DNA of 7,831 nucleotides from positions 1 to 7,831 of the forward strand of contig JAKLHU010000086.1 of NCBI GenBank assembly GCA_022709995.1, in the 5' to 3' direction. This document shows positions 1-5,452 of this stretch, in pieces. The DNA is from Verrucomicrobiota bacterium. Its GTDB lineage: Bacteria > Verrucomicrobiota > Lentisphaeria > Oligosphaerales > Oligosphaeraceae. Every line of letters starts with the position of its first letter. Position 1 is the first letter of the stretch. The notes under the pieces were generated by a model. That model did no database searches. It worked only from the letters and a program-made list of their open reading frames with translations, and was not told the DNA's origin. The position numbers were made by a program, and so were the translations under genes.

Positions 1-1933
1 CCTGCGCGGCATCCGCAAGCGCGACTACCCGGCGTCGCTGTTCCGGCATCAGCCCTGGTGGCCCTACTACCGCCAGTTCAACGACTACGTCTCCCGCCTG
101 GGCGTTCTCCTCAGCGAAGGCGAAGTCGAGACTGACGTCCTCCTCATCCACGGCATCTCCTCGGCGCACCTGCTGTTTGATCACACCGACGGGGCCAAGA
201 CCGCCATCCAGGAACTGTTCCAGCCTTTCATCTCCTTGAGCCAGCAGCTGTTCGCCGCCCACATCGACCACCACTACGGCGACGAGACGATCATGGAACA
301 GCATGGCGCCGTCGACGGCGGCACGCTGCGCGTCGGCCGGCAGCGCTACCTCGTCGTCGTTTTGCCGCGTCTGACCAATCTGTCCCGCCGCCAAGTCGAG
401 CTGCTGGCCGAGTTCGCCCGCCAGGGCGGCGCCATCCTGGCCGAGCGCTCGCCCGGCGAGCTACTCCTGGTCGATGGCCAAGAGGCGCCGAACTTGCCGC
501 TGTTGAAGCACCTGACCTGCTGCCCGGATCGGGCCGGGCTGATCGCCGCCGTCGCGCGCCTGGCCCGGCCCTTGCCGGTCGTCGCGCCCGGGACGTCGAC
601 CGAACAGGCCGGTGATCCCGCCGCCCAGGTCGCCGCCGTCCACGCCACGACGCGCCGGTTTGCGGACTTGGACGGCCGCCCGGCGCGGTTGCATTATTAC
701 GTCAATACCGAGCGCGAGCAGGCCGCCGTCGCCGATATTCTGGTGGCGGCGCCCGGTGTCGAGCGGTTTGACCCCGAAACCGGCGCGCTGGAGCCTGTCC
801 GCGCCGTCACCGAAAATGGGCTCCTCCGTCTCCGGCACCGTTTTGAGCCGGCCGGCGACCTGGCCCTGATTGTCCGCGACGAGGCGGCGCCGCTGTTGCC
901 GCCGGCGCCGGCTGACGCCCCTCCGCCCCGACCGTTGCGCTGGCGGCGGCAGTTCCAAGTCGGCGCCGGCACCGACAATCTCCTGACCCTCGACGTCGCC
1001 GACTATGCGATCGACGGCGAAGCCATGCCAGGGCCGGAATACGTTTTGACCATCCAGGAGAAATTGCTCCAGCGGCGGCAGGACGCCGACCTGGAACTGG
1101 CGTTCACCTTCCAGGTCGACGACGACTATGACCTGGCCAAGCCGCTCGCCTTGCTGTTGGAACGGCCGGAAAAATACACCGCCGAACTCAATGGCGTCGC
1201 CATTGACGTGGTCGCGAAGGGCTTTTACGCCGATCCGGCCTTCCAACGCGTCGACATCAGCCCAGCTGTCCAACCCGGCCTGAATCGGCTCGTTCTCAAA
1301 ACCGTCTTCCACCAGGACCCGGAGACGTATGACCTCCTCGAGGCCGCCAGAAAATTTGAATCGGAGAAAAACCGCCTGGCGTTCGATTCGGAAATCGAGG
1401 CGGTGTACTTGTGCGGGGCGTTTGGCGTGCGGACGCCCGGCGCGTTCACCCCCCTGCCGCGCCGGGCGGTGCGTTATCACGGCCCCTTCGCCCTGGGCGC
1501 CCGGCCGGCGGCGGTCGATGCCACCCGGCTGGAACAATCCGGTTTCCCGTTTTTTGCCGGAGCCATCACGCTGCGGCAGGAATTCACCCTGGCCGCCGGC
1601 GAACACCAGGCGCCGCGCCGGATGACGTTTGCCGAGCTTGCCGCCCAGGTGGCGGTCGTCCGGGTCAATGGCAGGACCATCGCCACGCTCACCCGGCCGG
1701 ACTACGTCGCCGTCATTCCCGCCGAGGCGCTCCGGCCAGGAAGCAATCTCCTGGAGATCGACCTGGTGACTTCCCTGCGCAACCTGCTCGGCCCGCACCA
1801 TCTCGAAGACGGCGAATCGCTGGGCGTCGGACCAGGGTCGTTTTACAAGGCCCCCGGCGTCTATGCCCCCCGCCCGCTGCCCTGGAACGACGGCTATTGC
1901 TTTGTCCGCTTCGGCATCGTGCCCGAAGAGTAA
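1..1933 (+). CDS. Glycoside hydrolase, GH106 (alpha-L-rhamnosidase)-like, C-terminal part; 5' end outside window
   Basis: The frame is open from base 2 to the TAA at 1931-1933, giving 643 residues with no start inside the window; an in-frame TTG near 236 is internal. The fragment opens with an aromatic motif, HQPWWPYYRQFNDYVSRL (visible residues 16-33), which I associate with the barrel of GH106-like and related large glycosidases. Residues about 109-148 (RYLVVVLPRLTNL, then a helix and GGAILAE) look like the flavodoxin/glutaminase-like fold that follows the barrel in such enzymes. HYYVNTE and a D-P-x-T-G motif (231-268) are typical of their middle region. The rest is beta-rich, with two probable galactose-binding-like sandwiches (about 365-438, and from about 520 to the end), including NLLGPHH and a final YCFVRFGI. 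The likely role is hydrolysis of rhamnosides or similar plant or algal glycans. The main catalytic region is outside the window, so substrate is unknown. No signal peptide can be judged. GH family assignment is from memory of motifs; a related GH2-like clan is the alternative. Confidence 0.65.
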   Translation, partial: LRGIRKRDYPASLFRHQPWWPYYRQFNDYVSRLGVLLSEGEVETDVLLIHGISSAHLLFDHTDGAKTAIQELFQPFISLSQQLFAAHIDHHYGDETIMEQHGAVDGGTLRVGRQRYLVVVLPRLTNLSRRQVELLAEFARQGGAILAERSPGELLLVDGQEAPNLPLLKHLTCCPDRAGLIAAVARLARPLPVVAPGTSTEQAGDPAAQVAAVHATTRRFADLDGRPARLHYYVNTEREQAAVADILVAAPGVERFDPETGALEPVRAVTENGLLRLRHRFEPAGDLALIVRDEAAPLLPPAPADAPPPRPLRWRRQFQVGAGTDNLLTLDVADYAIDGEAMPGPEYVLTIQEKLLQRRQDADLELAFTFQVDDDYDLAKPLALLLERPEKYTAELNGVAIDVVAKGFYADPAFQRVDISPAVQPGLNRLVLKTVFHQDPETYDLLEAARKFESEKNRLAFDSEIEAVYLCGAFGVRTPGAFTPLPRRAVRYHGPFALGARPAAVDATRLEQSGFPFFAGAITLRQEFTLAAGEHQAPRRMTFAELAAQVAVVRVNGRTIATLTRPDYVAVIPAEALRPGSNLLEIDLVTSLRNLLGPHHLEDGESLGVGPGSFYKAPGVYAPRPLPWNDGYCFVRFGIVPEE

Positions 1934-1976
1934 GGCCCGGGACGTCCTCCATGCGCGCGACGCGGCCTTGGCGCCG

Positions 1977-1998
1977 GGCGCCTCCATTCGCAGGCGCC
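1977..1998. terminator. GC-rich hairpin between convergent genes, possible bidirectional terminator
   Basis: In the 84-bp gap between the stop codons of the hydrolase and the kinase, GGCGCCT (1977-1983) pairs perfectly with AGGCGCC (1992-1998) around an 8-nt loop. The position suits a shared terminator for both strands. No U-tract follows on either side, so it does not meet the usual intrinsic-terminator rule and may only be a chance GC-rich palindrome. Confidence 0.3.
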
Positions 1999-2017
1999 GA
2001 CCGCCGGGATTTCCGCT

Positions 2018-3016
2018 TTATCCGGCGATGGCCTTCAGGCCGTCAAACACTTCCTGGAACGTCTGCGGCCGTTCCTCCGGGGACTGCTGAATCATGCGGT
2101 CAAGCAGTTCCGCCATGCCGGAGGACATGTTGGTCATCTTCGACAGATTGCTTACCTTCATCTTCGCGACGTGCTTTTTGGCGAGCGACTCCAGCTCGGT
2201 GGCGTCATACAGGGTATGGCCGGTCAGGGCGTGGTACATGACCATGCCTAAACTGTAGATGTCGCTGTAGGCGTCTTCCGGGTGGCCCAGCAACCGTTCC
2301 GGCGGCATGTAGTACGGCGAACCGGAGATGAATTCGTCGTCCGGATGGCGGGCCGCCGCCAGGGAAATGCACAGGCCGAAGTCAAGCAGGACCGCGTAGC
2401 CGCAGGTGTTGATGATCACGTTTTCCGGCTTCATGTCCCGAAACAGATAGCCGCGGCGGAAAATATGCTGCTCGGCCGCCAGCAGGTGCATCGCCATCGG
2501 GATGACTTCCTTTTCCGGCATCATGCCCAGGCGCTCAATCCGCTTGTCCAGCCGTTCGCCGTCGATGAATTCCATGACCGTGAAGTACTCGTCATCGGCA
2601 AAGCCGCTGTCCAGGCAGGCCGCCAGAAACTGGGAGCCTTTGAAGGCGTAGCTCACCAAAGCTTCATTGAGAATGGCGTGGATGTTCGGCGGGTTCATCC
2701 GCTCTTTGCGCGCCAGCACTTTCACCGCCAGAATCCGGTCGGGATACTTCACCGACACTGCTTTGTAGACACTCCCCATGCCGCCGCCGCCGGCCGGCTC
2801 GTACAAAAAATAGTCACGGATGCGCTGCGGCATGAAAAAAGGCGTTGAACACTGCGGGCAATTGTTCAGCTGCAGCTGCTTGAACGTCTCCAACGGCGAT
2901 GATTTGTGACATTTCTGGCAGCGCACGGCGCCTTTCTCCCAAGCTTGGGCCAGCTCGTACGGATTCGGCGGCGGCAGCACTTTCGTGGCAGACGATGATT
3001 TGTGGGCTGAACACAT
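2018..3016 (-). CDS. Cytosolic Ser/Thr protein kinase with N-terminal zinc ribbon
   Basis: From the start at 3016 the product has 332 residues. Residues 33-56 carry CxxC...CxxC (C33, C36, C53, C56), a probable zinc ribbon. A Hanks-type kinase domain follows from about residue 70 to the end: glycine loop GGGGMGSVY (about 76-84), ATP-binding lysine K99 (AVKVL), helix-C glutamate E118, catalytic loop FRDMKPEN (D194, K196, N199), DFG at 212-214, PPE at 238-240 closing the activation segment, SDIYSLG (D252) and R316. All key catalytic residues are present, so it should be active. The HRD histidine is Phe (F192). No membrane segment or sensor domain is seen, so it is probably cytosolic, with the zinc ribbon perhaps binding a partner. 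An in-frame ATG at 3085 would add 23 residues but has no Shine-Dalgarno; the 3016 start has GGAG 8 nt upstream. The gene converges with the hydrolase and diverges from the secreted genes; its substrate is unknown. Confidence 0.9.
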   Translation of the reverse strand: MCSAHKSSSATKVLPPPNPYELAQAWEKGAVRCQKCHKSSPLETFKQLQLNNCPQCSTPFFMPQRIRDYFLYEPAGGGGMGSVYKAVSVKYPDRILAVKVLARKERMNPPNIHAILNEALVSYAFKGSQFLAACLDSGFADDEYFTVMEFIDGERLDKRIERLGMMPEKEVIPMAMHLLAAEQHIFRRGYLFRDMKPENVIINTCGYAVLLDFGLCISLAAARHPDDEFISGSPYYMPPERLLGHPEDAYSDIYSLGMVMYHALTGHTLYDATELESLAKKHVAKMKVSNLSKMTNMSSGMAELLDRMIQQSPEERPQTFQEVFDGLKAIAG

Positions 3017-3024
3017 GTCCGTGT

Positions 3025-3028
3025 CTCC
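3025..3028 (-). promoter_or_regulatory. Ribosome binding site deciding the kinase start
   Basis: GGAG on the minus strand lies 8 nt before the ATG at 3016-3014. The upstream in-frame ATG at 3085 is preceded only by CTGCCGATGT, with no purine-rich element. This favours the shorter protein. Confidence 0.55.
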
Positions 3029-3080
3029 GCTGTTGACGTTTCCGACCGGATGCAACGAATCACTTTCCCTGCTGTCTGAA

Positions 3081-3109
3081 AACATACATCGGCAGTTTCA
3101 TTTTCGCAA
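3081..3109 (-). promoter_or_regulatory. Candidate sigma-70 promoter for the kinase gene
   Basis: On the minus strand, TTGCGA (3109-3104) and TATGTT (3086-3081) are 17 bp apart, each matching the consensus at 4 of 6 positions. Transcription would begin near 3074, inside the longer version of the reading frame, which agrees with translation from 3016 after a leader of about 58 nt. The match is modest and could be chance. Confidence 0.3.
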
Positions 3110-3405
3110 GCGGATCCCAAACGCAACGGCGTCAGTTGGCAAAATTAACGGCGATCCTGACCAATGTCGTGTCCGCAGGGCCCAGGATAGCCGCCAGACT
3201 GCACTGTCGACGCGAGTGGACGGGCGGGGCAATTCGACTGCCGGTGGCCGGCATGGCAGCTGTTAGACGACAGTGCGCACCGGCGGTAAGCAGAATGGCA
3301 TGCGCTGTCGCCCAAACTGATGGCCATGGGATGGGAGAAGCGGTGTCGATTGGAGTCCCAGTAGACACTGTTTATGAAGCCTCGAACGATGGCGCCGAAT
3401 TACCG
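3110..3405. other. Intergenic stretch without a convincing gene
   Basis: Short open frames exist on both strands (for example 3136-3414 + and 3368-3132 -), but none has a good ribosome binding site, a recognisable motif or a protein-like composition. The stretch contains a 9-bp inverted repeat, GCACTGTCG (3201-3209) and CGACAGTGC (3268-3276). Between its arms is a small hairpin, GCCGG (3240-3244) with CCGGC (3248-3252). A structured RNA or protein-binding site is possible, but I recognise no RNA family. Confidence 0.4.
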
Positions 3406-3419
3406 TTTTTTTAAAAAAA
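3406..3419. promoter_or_regulatory. T7A7 tract upstream of the promoter, possible UP element
   Basis: Seven T followed by seven A form a perfect 14-bp palindrome ending 13 bp before the -35 hexamer at 3433. Relative to the predicted transcription start (about 3468) it spans roughly -62 to -49, within or next to the zone where AT-rich UP elements contact the RNA polymerase alpha subunit. It could equally act as a DNA bend or a site for a regulator. I see no GC-rich stem next to it that would make it an intrinsic terminator. Confidence 0.35.
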
Positions 3420-3432
3420 CTTGTGACATGGG

Positions 3433-3461
3433 TTGACAGCAAAATAATGTTGGGCTATACT
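3433..3461 (+). promoter_or_regulatory. Near-consensus sigma-70 promoter for the secreted-protein genes
   Basis: TTGACA (3433-3438, 6 of 6) and TATACT (3456-3461, 5 of 6) are separated by exactly 17 bp. Transcription should begin near 3468. The setting is AT-rich, unlike the surrounding coding DNA. It faces the gene at 3624 and probably also drives the one at 5453, since no terminator or clear second promoter is seen between them. The strength of the match suggests high basal expression. Confidence 0.75.
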
Positions 3462-3467
3462 CTTACC

Positions 3468-3623
3468 GTAGCTGTATTGGCGATTTGTGGTATTTTTATT
3501 CATTTTTTCGGGAGTTGATGGTTGGAAATTGCACGTGGATAATTGTAACTAATTAGTATTGAGACAGTAATGAATATTTTACCGATAGTTGTGCCCGGGA
3601 GAAGTGAAAGAGGAGAAATACCA
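3468..3623 (+). other. Long AT-rich 5' leader of the secreted-protein operon
   Basis: About 155 nt lie between the predicted transcription start and the preferred ATG at 3624. The leader holds a perfect 10-bp palindrome, ACTAATTAGT (3548-3557), a possible operator or small hairpin. It also holds a 12-codon open frame (3518-3556) whose GGGAG is only 3 nt from its ATG. An in-frame ATG at 3570 lacks a good ribosome binding site. No known riboswitch is recognised. Confidence 0.35.
3611..3615 (+). promoter_or_regulatory. Ribosome binding site deciding the start at 3624
   Basis: AGGAG, within the purine-rich run AAAGAGGAGAAA (3607-3618), lies 8 nt before ATG 3624. Starting there places a typical signal peptide right at the N-terminus. 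Starting at the in-frame ATG 3570 would add 18 mostly polar or turn-forming residues ahead of it without a comparable ribosome binding site. Confidence 0.75.
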
Positions 3624-5393
3624 ATGTGGGGAAAATTTAATTCCATGCTTTTGGCCGTCTTGGCGGGAGCAGTGATGTCCTGGGGCAGCGCCCACGCCCA
3701 GTCGTTGTCATTTGCCTATGACCTGAAAGTGGTGGGGGCTGAATCCGCCTCGCTGACGTTTGGCCGCATCGCCAACGCCACCGACGCGGCGGACGCGCTG
3801 GACTTCCCGGCCCCGCCGGCCGGCGTACCGACCCGTGTTGAGGTCGAAGACCAGACGATTCCAGTCAGCGGCGTCATCAACTACATGTATCTCCAGGGCG
3901 GCCAGGGCAGCGCCGACCCGCAAACCAGCAAGATCGTCGGCGATGCCTACTACCGCCTGTCCGAAGATTACAAATCACCGGACGGAAACGCCTCGACGTG
4001 GGTGCTGGTGATCGCCGATACCGTGGGCAGCACGGTCGCCCTGTCCTGGACGCCCGCTGCCGCCGGCGCCGCCCCCGCCAACGGTACCTTCACCCTGACC
4101 GATGCCAATGGCACGGTCAAAGTCGCCGACCTGCGGTTGACCGCCAGTGCGAACTTGGCGATGGGAACCTATTTCATCACATACCAAATGCCCGCCGCCC
4201 CCGCCGCCCCGCCGACCCCCGCGCCCCTCCGCGACGCTATCGCCAAAGCGGCTGGCCTGAGCAAAGACATCACGCTCGATTTCGACCCGGCTTTGTTCAA
4301 GGCCGGAAATTTCGTAATCTATTACTACGATGGCACGGCTCCGGTTATTCCCGGCGGCGGTACCCGGGCGGTCGGTGCCACGATCAACGGCAATGTCCTC
4401 ACCTTCACCATGCCGGATGACATCAGCGGCTTCGACTCGGTCGTCATCAACTACACCCTGACCCGCATCGGCGCCCCGGTCGGCGCCCCCAGCGCCACCG
4501 GCGCCGTCGAACTCTCCTCCGAAGACATCATCGCCGTCGATTTGACGGAAGTCGCCGTCGGCGGCGCCGCCGCCGACATCACGGGCGACCCGATCAAGGT
4601 GAAAGTCGACTACACCGACGCGGCCAAGACGGCCTACAAACCCATCACGGTTGCGTACGAACTCGCCGGCGTGGCGGATGCCCTGACCGAAGAGCCGAAC
4701 CGCTATGTCTTCACCGGCCCGGCCTGGAAGGGCGCGGCGGCAGAGTACCCGTGGGCCATCACCTTCGATGTCACCAACCCGGCGCCGCCTCGGGCCGACG
4801 TCGTTTTCGCCGTCGCCTTTGCTGAAAATGGCGGTGTCGTCACCCCGACCTATACCGCGGATATTGCTTCCCAGACTGGCCAAATCCTGACCGTCACCCT
4901 CCAACCCGCCTTGGCCGCCAAGGGCGGCACCGTCGACTTCGACATCATCGCCCTCGAAGCCGGACAGGAAACGGCGGATGTGTTCACCACCCCGTCCGTC
5001 ACCTTCCAACTGAAGGGGGATGGCAATTTGGACGTCGATAACAGCGATGATGGAAAAAAAGTCGAATATCCTGATATTGTCTACATCTTCCGTTATCGCT
5101 TTCTCAATGGCAAGGCGACGCCCCTTAATCTTCTGCTGGGAACAGCCGATGCGGGGAATGTGCAGAAAGCAACTGAAATCCGCGATCGCATCCTGGACAT
5201 GGAGGGGCTGTTGGATGTGGATCTGAGTGACAACGGCACCAAGATCGAATATCCAGACATTATCTACATTTTCCGCTACCGCTTCCTGAATGGTTCGACG
5301 AATGCGCTGAACCTGCTGCTGGGCACGGCCTCGGCCGGCAACCAGGCGCTGGCAACAGCCATTCAACAGCGCATTGCGGAACTCCTGGATTAA
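3624..5393 (+). CDS. Secreted modular beta-sandwich protein with C-terminal dockerin-like repeats
   Basis: The product has 589 residues from ATG 3624. Residues 1-25 are a signal peptide (one lysine, then a hydrophobic core and AHA|Q), so it is exported. The first mature module contains FGRIANATDAADALDFPAPP (46-65), then a W-containing strand and a VALSW strand. This layout recalls the ATDxxD...PAPP modules of large secreted bacterial proteins. A Pro/Ala linker (190-202) leads to two or three further beta-rich modules (about 205-465). I name no family for these. Residues 469-589 are two tandem repeats, each with an EF-hand-like loop DVDxSD(D/N)G followed by EYPDIxYIFRYRFLNG, resembling dockerin or planctomycete-type calcium repeats. 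No catalytic motif, sorting signal or C-terminal membrane segment is visible. It is probably the first gene of an operon; the next gene begins 59 bp downstream and encodes a cohesin-like module. A structural or adhesive surface role is likely, and the product could instead be a non-catalytic binding protein. Confidence 0.85.
   Translation: MWGKFNSMLLAVLAGAVMSWGSAHAQSLSFAYDLKVVGAESASLTFGRIANATDAADALDFPAPPAGVPTRVEVEDQTIPVSGVINYMYLQGGQGSADPQTSKIVGDAYYRLSEDYKSPDGNASTWVLVIADTVGSTVALSWTPAAAGAAPANGTFTLTDANGTVKVADLRLTASANLAMGTYFITYQMPAAPAAPPTPAPLRDAIAKAAGLSKDITLDFDPALFKAGNFVIYYYDGTAPVIPGGGTRAVGATINGNVLTFTMPDDISGFDSVVINYTLTRIGAPVGAPSATGAVELSSEDIIAVDLTEVAVGGAAADITGDPIKVKVDYTDAAKTAYKPITVAYELAGVADALTEEPNRYVFTGPAWKGAAAEYPWAITFDVTNPAPPRADVVFAVAFAENGGVVTPTYTADIASQTGQILTVTLQPALAAKGGTVDFDIIALEAGQETADVFTTPSVTFQLKGDGNLDVDNSDDGKKVEYPDIVYIFRYRFLNGKATPLNLLLGTADAGNVQKATEIRDRILDMEGLLDVDLSDNGTKIEYPDIIYIFRYRFLNGSTNALNLLLGTASAGNQALATAIQQRIAELLD
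5028..5390 (+). repeat. Two tandem 61-residue dockerin-like calcium repeats (within CDS)
   Basis: Unit 1 is 5028-5210 and unit 2 is 5211-5390. By hand alignment 39 of 60 residues are identical, highest over DVDxSDxG and EYPDIxYIFRYRFLNG. Across the 16 codons of the latter block I count eight synonymous differences and one conservative change (Val to Ile). The duplication is therefore old and held by selection on the protein. The acidic DxSx(D/N)G loop followed by a helix starting with Asp fits calcium binding. The period is far longer than the roughly 22-residue core of a classical dockerin repeat, because a second predicted helix (GTA.AGN...I..RI) is included. Confidence 0.85.
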
Positions 5394-5442
5394 AACATCA
5401 AGGTAAAATTATCTCCGGTAACAATAAAGAAAAACGAAAGTC

Positions 5443-5447
5443 AGAGG
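5443..5447 (+). promoter_or_regulatory. Ribosome binding site of the downstream secreted-protein gene
   Basis: AGAGG lies 5 nt before ATG 5453 and 8 nt before the adjoining in-frame ATG 5456. Either start gives nearly the same signal peptide; spacing slightly favours the second. The 59-bp gap after the preceding stop contains no clear hairpin or promoter, consistent with cotranscription. Confidence 0.55.
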
Positions 5448-5452
5448 TTCAC

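Noticed and set aside
461..1987. Long open frame on the minus strand across the hydrolase gene (508 codons)
   Set aside because: It is a composition shadow: GC-rich codons with few stops in the antisense frame, Arg/Gly/Gln-rich product, no motif, while the plus-strand frame has clear enzyme motifs.
3136..3414. Short open frames in the gap (92 codons plus strand, 78 codons minus strand at 3368-3132)
   Set aside because: No ribosome binding site, no recognisable motif, Ala/Arg-rich shadow-like composition, and the two overlap each other.
3406..3419. T7A7 tract as an intrinsic terminator
   Set aside because: No GC-rich stem precedes the T-run on either strand, and both neighbouring genes read away from it.
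3518..3556. Twelve-codon open frame in the leader, possible attenuator peptide
   Set aside because: GGGAG is only 3 nt from the ATG, codons show no run of one amino acid, and no alternative hairpins follow.
3570..3623. Upstream in-frame start for the first secreted protein
   Set aside because: Weak ribosome binding site, and it would bury the signal peptide behind 18 extra residues; ATG 3624 has AGGAG at ideal spacing.
3975..5366. Long minus-strand open frame across the first secreted-protein gene
   Set aside because: The product is a low-complexity run of Gly, Arg, Asp and Val without motifs; the plus strand encodes a signal peptide and conserved repeats.
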